Part shown: one piece after another, positions 1 to 6,189 of the stretch
Numbering within the stretch: position 1 is the stretch's first letter
Layout of the letters: each line of letters opens with the position of its first letter
From: Treponema sp.
Lineage (GTDB): Bacteria; Spirochaetota; Spirochaetia; Treponematales; Breznakiellaceae
Direction: 5' to 3'
Assembly: GCA_031288815.1 (NCBI GenBank)
Contig: JAITQR010000256.1
Location: forward strand, 1 to 12,318
Length of the DNA: 12,318 nucleotides
Notes under the pieces: model-generated
What the model saw: the letters and a program-made list of their open reading frames with translations, nothing else
What the model was told of the DNA's origin: nothing
Databases searched by the model: none
Made by a program: the position numbers and the translations under genes

Positions 1-1658
1 AAAAAAGAAGTCTCCTCTTGTTGCCGGTTTTACTGTTTATCTCCTTCCCCCTGTTTTCCCAGGTTAACCGGGAGGAACTGGAGCAAAATCAGGGGCCGGT
101 GTTCTTTCGTAACTACGAAGGTCCCCATACCCGGATAGAAACCAGGGAACAGATCCGGAATATCGGTTACAGCCTGGGGCAAGAGGCCCGGGGGGGGAAC
201 AACTCGCCCGGAACCAGGGCACGGTACTTTGTCATCCATTCGGTATCCCCGGCGGAGGGTAATAAACTGGACGCGGACATATTCGGCCTGGGAGCCGACG
301 TGGGGGTGGATCATATCCGGAACCTTAGGCTTATCATCCAGGGCTACCTGGAGGCCGCCTACCGTTACAATGTCCAGGACGCCGCCCTGCTGGCCGAATA
401 TATAACGATCTACAACGCGGTTTACCGGGGAAGCTGGGCTTATTTCAGCCAGCGCTACAAAACGGCGGTAATTCAACATCTGGACGCCGGGAAGGCGGGT
501 ATTTCCATTCGATTTGACGAATGGCCCGGCCAGACCCTGATGCTTATCCCCCTGGGAACGGGCAGTCCCGGTTCCTTAAGCGCCGTGGACACCTCCGCCG
601 TATCGGATACGAATGTGCTGGACGAAATGCGGAAGGAAACCGACCGGGGGATCGAGCAGAGACGGGAAATGGCGGATCTGAAGGATCGGGAAGCCCAGGA
701 GGCGGAACAGAAAGCCCAGGGACAGCGGGAGGCCATCGCGGATGAGGAAAAAAAGATAAGCCGGGAGCGGGAGGAAACCGACCAGGAGCGGGAGCGCGTC
801 CAGGAAGAACGGCGTCAAACCCAACAGGCCGCCGCTTCAGGCGAAATAAGCGGGGAAGAAGCCCGCCGGCGGGAAGAGGCTCTGGCCGTCCGGGAAACGG
901 AGACGGAAAGGAAAGAACAGGAACTGGAACAGCGGGAAGAGGCTCTGGTTGAACAGCGGGAAGAAGCCCGGCAAGAGGAGGAACGGGCCGAACAGAAGCG
1001 GGAGGAGGCCCAGCAGGATCGGGAAAGCATCCTCAAGGATCAGCAGGAGATCGCCGCGAAGGATCAGGAAAGCCCCGTCAAGGAGCAGGAGGAACCCGGT
1101 CAGGAACCGCGGGAACCGGGTGCCGCCGGCCAAGAGGGAGTCGTCCGGGAAGAAAGGCGGGGCGCTACGGCGGGCAGCGTTATCGGGGCAAGCCTTGAAC
1201 GGCCGGACTCCCCTCTGGGACGGGTGATACAGGTAAATCCCGATACGGGCGCGGAACTCCGCCGTTCCAGCTTCAACACGGTGAACGGCCGTACCCTGGC
1301 CTTTGTGGGAGGCCGGCTCCTGGCTATAGCGGGAGAAACCCGGGGGAACGCGGCGATCCGGCTTGTGGAAATCAACGCCAACAGCCTGGAAATAGTGTCC
1401 CAGGGAAACGACGACATCCATCCGAACAGTCTCCTTTGGGTTAACGGTACGGATCTCTACGCGATTACCGTCTCGGAAGGCGGCGCCTATCTGGCACGCT
1501 TCGATGTCCTGCTTTCCCGGCAGGCCCGATCGGAAGCGGCGGTGCATCCCTTCGCCTCGGTAAGCTTCCAGAACGGCCTTCTCGTTACCCAGCGGGCCGA
1601 CGGTTCGGTACTGATCCTCAACCCAAAGGAACTAACGGAAAACCAAGAGCCTGATTAG
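1..1658 (+). CDS. P83/100-like secreted coiled-coil antigen (5' end outside window)
   Basis: Resembles the spirochaetal P83/100 antigen family (Borrelia p83/100, Treponema homologues; Pfam Borrelia_P83). The frame is open to the left edge (first full codon at 3), and the residues there (KRSLLLLPVLLFISFPLFS) are a basic start plus hydrophobic core of a signal peptide, so the true start is probably just outside the window; the TTG at 18 is only the first in-window start-like codon. Counting from that TTG, residues about 25-195 are a folded N-terminal domain, about 199-375 are a highly charged Glu/Arg/Gln coiled coil with degenerate REEAL/QREEA repeats, and about 390-546 form a C-terminal beta-rich domain. 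It ends in TAG. It should be exported to the periplasm or envelope; its molecular role is not established. It is convergent with the - strand genes. Family call is from overall architecture and remembered similarity. Confidence 0.85.
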   Translation, partial: KRSLLLLPVLLFISFPLFSQVNREELEQNQGPVFFRNYEGPHTRIETREQIRNIGYSLGQEARGGNNSPGTRARYFVIHSVSPAEGNKLDADIFGLGADVGVDHIRNLRLIIQGYLEAAYRYNVQDAALLAEYITIYNAVYRGSWAYFSQRYKTAVIQHLDAGKAGISIRFDEWPGQTLMLIPLGTGSPGSLSAVDTSAVSDTNVLDEMRKETDRGIEQRREMADLKDREAQEAEQKAQGQREAIADEEKKISREREETDQERERVQEERRQTQQAAASGEISGEEARRREEALAVRETETERKEQELEQREEALVEQREEARQEEERAEQKREEAQQDRESILKDQQEIAAKDQESPVKEQEEPGQEPREPGAAGQEGVVREERRGATAGSVIGASLERPDSPLGRVIQVNPDTGAELRRSSFNTVNGRTLAFVGGRLLAIAGETRGNAAIRLVEINANSLEIVSQGNDDIHPNSLLWVNGTDLYAITVSEGGAYLARFDVLLSRQARSEAAVHPFASVSFQNGLLVTQRADGSVLILNPKELTENQEPD

Positions 1659-1687
1659 CCTAAAAGACATACTTTGAAATTTTACCC

Positions 1688-1815
1688 CCAAGGCCAAAGG
1701 CCAGGCGAAGAAGGCGCACGAAGGAAGGATATGATTAGAAACCAGGCCCTTCGTGTACCTTTGTGGGCTGGCCAAATGGCCTTGGTGGTTAATATTCTTC
1801 ATTCCTGGTTTTTTT
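1688..1815. repeat. Imperfect palindromic intergenic repeat, possible terminator for the P83/100 gene
   Basis: The 212-bp gap between two convergent genes (1659-1870) holds no convincing gene. It contains CCAAGGCCAAAGGCCA (1688-1703) facing TGGCCAAATGGCCTTGG (1769-1785), and inside these a second facing pair, CACGAAGG (1718-1724 region) and CCTTCGTG (1748-1755 region), giving an imperfect foldback of about 98 bp. AAACCAGG (1739-1746) can also pair with CCTGGTTT (1804-1811), which runs into seven Ts (1809-1815) and could end + strand transcription. The CACGAAGG-type units recall short dispersed intergenic repeats seen in many bacterial genomes; that is from memory and untested. Confidence 0.45.
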
Positions 1816-1870
1816 CTTACCCGGCTGTTTAGTTCAATCAAGGTACTAGCAGCGGGGTTTTAGGGGCCGG

Positions 1871-3166
1871 TTACATTTTCAGTTTGTCCAGAAGTATTTC
1901 CCGGAGTTTCGCGGCCCCCTCATTATCCGGTTCCAGGGCAAGGGAGGAGTCACAGTCCGCCAGGGCCTGGGGATAGTCGCCGATGTGGTAATACGCCTGG
2001 CCGCGCCGGAAAAGGCAAAAGGACTGGTAGGGGTTTATAGCCAGGGACAGGGTAAAATCTTCCGCGGCGGCGGGATACTGTTGCTGTACCGCGTGAATCA
2101 CCCCCCGGTAATAGGCGGCCTTGTAGGATTTTTTGTCCCATTCCAGGGAGCTGGAAAAATCGTCCACGGCGTCCTGGTACTTTGACTGGGCGAAGTAAGC
2201 CATGCCCCGGTGTTTATGAATAAGGGATCTGATTGAATCGTCTATCTTCATTTCCAGTATACGGCTGTAAAATTCTATGGCCTCGTCAAAAAGATTCTTG
2301 TTGTGAGCGTAGAGGGCGTTAAGCAGCAGATCGTCTACCGTGCTGGATAAAGCCGCGGGGCGTCCCTCCAGGAGTCCGGCGGACTTTCCGGATCTTGAGA
2401 CGGGAAGCCTGGGACCCCCGCCGGGCCCGGCGCCGGCGGATAATTCGACACTTTCAAGATCCCTGAACAGCAGGGCATCGGTTGACTCCTCGATTTTCCG
2501 GTAAAAGGAATCCCGCCGTTTCCCCAATTCGCCGTTAAGCTGCCGCTGGTAGGAACGGATCTCCTGAAAAACCGTATCCGCCAGGGAAAGACTCGCGTTC
2601 AGGGCGGCAAGCTTTCGTTTCATCGGCTCGTCAAAGGGGGTAAATTCGGCCTTGTATACCAGCTCATGCTCCACCTCCGCCCAGGCGTCCTGGAGGCTTG
2701 TACGGATCTGAATTTCCGCCACTTTACAGCCGCAGTCCCCCCGCTCCCGCAGAAGATCCGGGGGGATGTTTATCAGAAGGTGGGTGGATTCATAGCCAAA
2801 TTCCTTGAAAGAATACCCGGCCCCCTTCCGTTCAGCCTCAACTATCTCAAAATTTTCTTTGATGATCTTTTCCGCCGCGATCATATCTTCCAGGAAGGGA
2901 CACACCACCCGCAGGCCAATCAGATCGGTAATTTCCGGAGGGACGGCCTGGGAAGCGTTTTTAAGAATACGGATATATTTTTTATGATAACTGAAAAAAT
3001 CTTTAAGCCGGCCTTTTACCGTAAGGTTGGAACTTAAACCGGAAAACTTCTTTTCAAGACTGGACTCTAAATCCCGGATAACCATGAGCCGGATTTTCAA
3101 AAAACCCTCATACTCCGCCAGCAGGGAATTCCGGCTGGGCAAGACAAGGCCATATTCCATATTCAC
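1871..3166 (-). CDS. RelA/SpoT-type (p)ppGpp synthetase domain fused to TPRs
   Basis: Probable alarmone synthetase: the RelA_SpoT nucleotidyltransferase domain transfers pyrophosphate from ATP to GDP/GTP. Residues about 48-172 carry its signatures: KGRLKDFFSYHKK (51-63), DLIGLR (81-86), GYESTHL (124-130), EIQIRT (151-156) and EHELVYK (166-172). There is no HD hydrolase domain before it and no TGS/ACT after it, so it resembles small alarmone synthetases. A Gly/Pro-rich linker (about 243-275) leads to about four TPR units (282-424) likely to bind a partner. The frame starts at GTG (3166) with an ATG two codons later (3160); neither has a good Shine-Dalgarno. It ends in TAA and lies downstream of flaA, behind flaA's terminator, so it is probably transcribed separately. 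Synthetase activity is inferred from motifs; it could be a degenerate or regulated member. Confidence 0.85.
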   Translation of the reverse strand: MNMEYGLVLPSRNSLLAEYEGFLKIRLMVIRDLESSLEKKFSGLSSNLTVKGRLKDFFSYHKKYIRILKNASQAVPPEITDLIGLRVVCPFLEDMIAAEKIIKENFEIVEAERKGAGYSFKEFGYESTHLLINIPPDLLRERGDCGCKVAEIQIRTSLQDAWAEVEHELVYKAEFTPFDEPMKRKLAALNASLSLADTVFQEIRSYQRQLNGELGKRRDSFYRKIEESTDALLFRDLESVELSAGAGPGGGPRLPVSRSGKSAGLLEGRPAALSSTVDDLLLNALYAHNKNLFDEAIEFYSRILEMKIDDSIRSLIHKHRGMAYFAQSKYQDAVDDFSSSLEWDKKSYKAAYYRGVIHAVQQQYPAAAEDFTLSLAINPYQSFCLFRRGQAYYHIGDYPQALADCDSSLALEPDNEGAAKLREILLDKLKM

Positions 3167-3197
3167 CTATACAAAAATCAAAGCTGAATTCAAGGCC

Positions 3198-3228
3198 GCT
3201 GTTTCAAAATTTGACGCGCCGAAACAGC
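3198..3228. repeat. Inverted repeat GCTGTTTC/GAAACAGC upstream of the synthetase gene
   Basis: Perfect 8-bp arms (3198-3205 and 3221-3228) enclose a 15-nt spacer. It lies between the flaA terminator and the start of the RelA/SpoT-TPR gene, so it could be an operator or a leader hairpin for that gene. No T-run follows on either strand, so it is not an intrinsic terminator. Confidence 0.45.
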
Positions 3229-3247
3229 ATCGAGTTATGGCGTATAC

Positions 3248-3277
3248 AAAAAAGGCTGTCTTTCGACAGCCTTTTTA
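3248..3277 (-). terminator. Intrinsic terminator of flaA (bidirectional)
   Basis: Perfect 12-bp arms AAAAAGGCTGTC (3249-3260) and GACAGCCTTTTT (3265-3276) with a TTTC loop; on the - strand the GC stem is followed by six Ts. It begins about 25 nt after the flaA stop codon. The symmetric A- and T-runs would let it work in both directions. It should separate flaA from the synthetase gene. Confidence 0.92.
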
Positions 3278-3300
3278 AATCAACTCAAGCTTCCCCCAGA

Positions 3301-4329
3301 CTATTCGGTCTGGCTATCGGCGGTTGGCGAAGGGGTAAAGCTGTTTTCCGTGGCTTTCTTCTGCTCGTCCAGATACCGGAGTACCTGATCATACCCAAAG
3401 CGTTCCATCTCGTAGACTTTCTTCTTGGTTTCCCGATCCTTGATGATATTCCACAGGGTCTCGTCGTCGATATCCCGCTCGGTATCAAGCACCGCTTTGT
3501 CATAGATGATCTTTACGTCTTTAAAGTACGCGATAAAGTCCCCGCCTTCCCTGACGGCATCCCGCTGAACCAGGAATCCACCGAATTTCACAAAGGGGGT
3601 TGACGCGGGATACAGGGGGTAAAGCCTGAGTTCCCGGTTCCGGACTTCGGTGACGTAAGCGGGGTTATCCCAGCGGAGTTCCCCCCAGCCATCGAAATTA
3701 ACATAACCAAGATGGATAATCTTTTCTTTACCCTGGGCGTCAATCAGAATGGCCGACACACTGTGGGGGAAATTAAGACCGTAGACATTAACGGCGACGG
3801 ATTTGAGGGTACCGACATTCTTTACAACGCCGTAACCATCTTCAAAGCGGCTGGGACCGGTAATCCCGTTGCTCTCCTCGGAGGCTTCGATAGTCCCATC
3901 GTCATTGATATTCGCCGGGGGTTCATAGGCGGGAATTTCAAAAGGCGGTTTAATAAGAGCCCAGGAATTCCAGTTTTCCACCGGGAAATGTATCCGGATG
4001 CCTAAAACCGATCCAAACTGCTTGGAAGCCGCTTCTTTGGCAAAACTGAGAACTTCGTTGGTCACCGTTCTGGAGGAAGAGGCAAGCTTTACTTCCCAGT
4101 TGGAAACCGCGAGAGAGGTTTTCATGACATTCTTCTGTTCCTGAGTAAAACTGCCGCCGGCTACGTTTGAATAATCCATCATGGTCTGACGGTTCTGGTT
4201 GAGAACACCGTCCTGATTGTTGACAGAAATATCCACGGCAAGCTTGGAAAAATCGATAAGCACCGCTTCCTCAGCAAACAGAGATCCGACAAGGAACAAC
4301 AGGGCAACAAGAGTGAACATCCGTTTCAT
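3301..4329 (-). CDS. flaA: Flagellar filament outer-layer (sheath) protein FlaA
   Basis: FlaA forms or decorates the sheath around the FlaB core of spirochaetal periplasmic flagella and affects filament shape and stiffness. The 342-residue protein has a typical Sec signal peptide (MKRMFTLVALLFLVGSLFA, cleavage likely before EEAV) and the family-like body beginning VLIDFSKL, with blocks such as GIRIHFPVENWNSWALIKPP and PFEIPAYEPP, and a later region around GYVNFDGWGELRWDNP (Pfam FlaA). Length matches the family. The ATG at 4329 has an excellent Shine-Dalgarno (AAGGAG, 6 nt upstream). It has its own promoter and a strong terminator, fitting a highly expressed single-gene unit. It ends in TAG; the next in-frame stop (TGA) is six codons on. 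The order amidase, GerMN-like protein, flaA matches, as I recall, the TP0247-TP0249 region of T. pallidum. Confidence 0.95.
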   Translation of the reverse strand: MKRMFTLVALLFLVGSLFAEEAVLIDFSKLAVDISVNNQDGVLNQNRQTMMDYSNVAGGSFTQEQKNVMKTSLAVSNWEVKLASSSRTVTNEVLSFAKEAASKQFGSVLGIRIHFPVENWNSWALIKPPFEIPAYEPPANINDDGTIEASEESNGITGPSRFEDGYGVVKNVGTLKSVAVNVYGLNFPHSVSAILIDAQGKEKIIHLGYVNFDGWGELRWDNPAYVTEVRNRELRLYPLYPASTPFVKFGGFLVQRDAVREGGDFIAYFKDVKIIYDKAVLDTERDIDDETLWNIIKDRETKKKVYEMERFGYDQVLRYLDEQKKATENSFTPSPTADSQTE

Positions 4330-4393
4330 CCACTACTCCTTTCTGCAACGCATTAAATTATACGCTTAGTGATAGCAAACCAGTTATTTTGTA

Positions 4394-4421
4394 AGTATAC
4401 AAAAACCACACGATTTGTCAA
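4394..4421 (-). promoter_or_regulatory. Sigma70-type promoter of flaA
   Basis: On the - strand a perfect -35 TTGACA (4416-4421) is followed after 16 nt by -10 TATACT (4394-4399). The predicted start is near 4387, giving a leader of about 58 nt with AAGGAG before the ATG. A second -10-like TATAAT at 4357-4362 has no good -35. No sigma28-type flagellar promoter (TAAA plus GCCGATAA-like) is seen, fitting housekeeping control of flaA. Confidence 0.75.
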
Positions 4422-4439
4422 CGGGTTTTCTCCGTTTTC

Positions 4440-4955
4440 TTAAAAATTTGGAGGAAAAATTCCCTCAAATCCCTCGGTATACGCGGGATTCCCGGCCACA
4501 AAAAACCGGACATCCTTCACGTAGGAAAAATTCCGCCGTATGCCCTGGTTCAAGACCAGGAAATTCCGGAAGACATCCTCCCCTTTGGAAACCGGCAGAG
4601 CCGCGGATTCGGAAAGATTCGCGTATACCACCCCGTTCCGGTACAGAATACCCCGGAGTCCCGTTTCCGGGGGGAACAGGGGGCTTAAATCCGGGGAAAC
4701 CGGGCCCAGCAAAACCTCTTCCACGTATCTGGCCACATCCAATTCCCGGTTTTCCGCCCGGTGGAGCATGCGATCCTCCACCGCTACCGATCCGTTGATA
4801 ATAGAATAAAAAACAAAGGTTCTCCTGGCAAGCCCTGAAGACCGGAATTCCATGAAGGCGAAAGCGCCCAGAAGCGCCAGCAGCAGAAACCGGCAATAAG
4901 GCTTAAAAGGGGACAAAACCGAAAGAAAACAGAGGGGAAACCTCACCGGGGACAT
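4440..4955 (-). CDS. Membrane-anchored GerMN-domain protein
   Basis: A 171-residue protein with a short cytoplasmic N-terminus, one hydrophobic segment (about 22-35, RFLLLALLGAFAFM) and an outside domain (about 46-162) that looks like GerMN (Germane): FVFYSIINGSVAVEDR, then YVEEVLLGP (77-85), GILYRNGVVYANLS (102-115) and a late VKDVRFFVAGN (146-156). GerMN domains occur in sporulation protein GerM and in envelope or lipoproteins often near amidases, where a role in peptidoglycan binding or remodelling is suspected. The ATG at 4955 sits 9 nt after the amidase stop with no Shine-Dalgarno, suggesting translational coupling to the amidase; this matters because that amidase carries a premature TAG. 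It ends in TAA 18 nt before the flaA -35 box. Domain call is moderate to good; precise role unknown. Confidence 0.75.
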   Translation of the reverse strand: MSPVRFPLCFLSVLSPFKPYCRFLLLALLGAFAFMEFRSSGLARRTFVFYSIINGSVAVEDRMLHRAENRELDVARYVEEVLLGPVSPDLSPLFPPETGLRGILYRNGVVYANLSESAALPVSKGEDVFRNFLVLNQGIRRNFSYVKDVRFFVAGNPAYTEGFEGIFPPNF

Positions 4956-4964
4956 GGATTAAGA

Positions 4965-4981
4965 TTACCGCAGGGCGGTAA
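4965..4981 (-). other. Hairpin spanning the amidase stop codon
   Basis: TTACCGC (4965-4971) and GCGGTAA (4975-4981) are perfect 7-bp arms around a 3-nt loop; the TAA of the amidase forms the 3' end of the stem on the - strand. No T-run follows, so it is not a terminator. It lies just before the GerMN start and may affect coupling or mRNA stability. Confidence 0.4.
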
Positions 4982-6089
4982 AACCTCCGGACCGCTCAAA
5001 AGTTCCGATAAAATCGGCAATCCCTTTATATAACGCTTCCGCGAGCTTCCGCAAGTATCCCTGGTCGGCCATAAGCCGGGCGTCCTGGAGGTTGGTGACA
5101 AAGCCCAGTTCCACCAGGACCGCGGGCATCCGGGCATTCCTTACCACAAACCACTCTTCCGCCTTTATTCCCCTGGAAGGTATCGAATTTTCCACCGCCT
5201 CTCCTATCCTGCCCAGAATGGACTGGGCCATCATGATGCTTTCGGTGGTAAATTCCTCCTCCAGCATGATATTCATGATGGATTGTACTTCCGCGGAGCC
5301 TTCATGTTTCGATTTGTCTATCACCTCCCTCCGGTACCCGGGATCAAGATACCACACCTCATAGCCCCGGGCGTTTTTGTTGAACGAGGAATTGGCGTGG
5401 ATAGAGACAAATATAATCGCCTAGTTTTTCTTGAGGGGTACCGAATTGGCCAGATCCACCCGCTCATCCAGGGAGGGGTAGCTGTCTCCTTCGCGGGTAA
5501 GGAGGATCCGTTTGTCCGGATACTCCCGGGAAAGAAGGGTGTAAAGCTGTTTGGAGACAGTGAGAACAATATCTTTTTCCACCGAACGGAAGGGTTTTCC
5601 GTCGGCGGTCAGGTTACCTATGGCGCCGGGATCCTTGCCCCCGTGGCCGGGATCCACGATGATGGCGGCGATACGGAACCGGGAAGCGTCCTCCTCCGCG
5701 TAACGGGCGAAAACACTGCCGGCGGTTTGCACGAATTCTTCGGGAAAAAAGAGGAGCCCCTTAACCAGGTAAGGCAGGGGAACCGTAAAGACCTCCCTGC
5801 CGTCCACCACGAGGAAACCCGTTTCCCCCGGTTCCCCGGCGGTAAAGGCGGCGGTATGCCCTGAAACGCTGAAAAGCCCCAGGCCCATAAAAGGATCCCA
5901 GCGGAATTCCGGCCCCTCCCCGGAAAGGAGGGACAGGGCGTCGTCCAGGGAAAAAATCTTTCCCGGCGCCCCGGGCAGGGTTTCCGCCCCGTACAGGAAA
6001 AGGGAAAGGAAAAACAGAAGCCCGAAGAGCAGGCGCCTTTTCCCGGTGATCTCTTCCCTTTCGCCCAATTTTCCCTCTCGCCGCCTCAA
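4965..6089 (-). pseudogene. N-acetylmuramoyl-L-alanine amidase (Amidase_3) interrupted by an in-frame TAG
   Basis: Zinc-dependent amidase that cleaves the MurNAc/L-Ala bond of peptidoglycan. From TTG 6089 it has a signal segment (RRLLFGLLFFLSLFLYG), an N-terminal region to about residue 135, then the catalytic domain. Zinc ligands are recognisable in family order: DPGHGG (H149), SVEKD (E171), and, after the TAG, SIHAN (H231); the catalytic Glu is in LVELGF (E327). The TAG at 5421-5423 is codon 223; the downstream codons continue in the same frame without shift or further stop until TAA at 4965-4967. The truncated product would lack H231 and E327 and should be inactive. Start choice: TTG 6089 has AGGAG 7 nt upstream; TTG 6068 (GAGAGG) and TTG 6155 (AAGGAG) are alternatives, the last giving too long an N-region for a signal peptide. 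Could be a real nonsense mutation, a sequencing error or a suppressed codon. Confidence 0.88.
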
Positions 6090-6101
6090 TTTGGTTCTCC
6101 T

Positions 6102-6168
6102 AGGAGCCTGTGGCACTTGTGGATTTTCGCGCCGCCAGTGACGCAAAAATCCCAATTATCCGGCTCCT
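6102..6168 (-). promoter_or_regulatory. Structured leader upstream of the amidase
   Basis: On the - strand AGGAGCC (6162-6168) can pair with GGCTCCT (6102-6108), enclosing an 11-bp hairpin GGATTTTTGCG (6142-6152) / CGCGAAAATCC (6121-6131) with a 10-nt loop and one G-U pair. The outer right arm abuts the AGGAG that would serve TTG 6089, within the palindrome CTCCTAGGAG (6097-6106). No T-run, so not an intrinsic terminator. Could be a translation-control leader, a processing site, or a short palindromic repeat. Confidence 0.45.
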
Positions 6169-6182
6169 TTATGCGGTCTCAA
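6155..6182 (-). promoter_or_regulatory. Possible promoter for the amidase-GerMN unit
   Basis: On the - strand TTGAGA (6177-6182, five of six -35 matches) and GATAAT (6155-6160, five of six -10 matches) are 16 nt apart, the same spacing as the flaA promoter. A start near 6148 would exclude TTG 6155 as the amidase start and support TTG 6089 or 6068. It would also fall inside the left arm of the inner hairpin, so promoter and full leader structure would belong to different transcripts. Confidence 0.4.
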
Positions 6183-6189
6183 AACATGG

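Noticed and set aside
949..1227. Arg/Ser-rich alternate-frame products within the P83/100 coiled-coil region
   Set aside because: Out-of-frame reading of repetitive GAG/CGG codons; no start signals or domains.
1659..1832. 57-codon in-frame extension of P83/100 beyond its TAG
   Set aside because: The extension runs through the intergenic palindromic repeat and looks like nothing known; chance open frame is simpler.
4416..4436. Terminator after the GerMN gene (AACGG/CCGTT near 4420-4436)
   Set aside because: Only 5-bp arms and no T-run; it overlaps the flaA -35 region.
4965..5357. Independent small gene for the 3' part of the amidase (GTG at 5357)
   Set aside because: It lacks the DPGHGG, Glu and SIHAN zinc ligands and has no signal peptide; it is the in-frame continuation of the amidase beyond the TAG.
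5421..5423. Selenocysteine or general TAG reassignment as explanation of the amidase stop
   Set aside because: Selenocysteine uses TGA, not TAG. Three other genes in the window end normally in TAG, so general reassignment does not fit; local suppression remains open.
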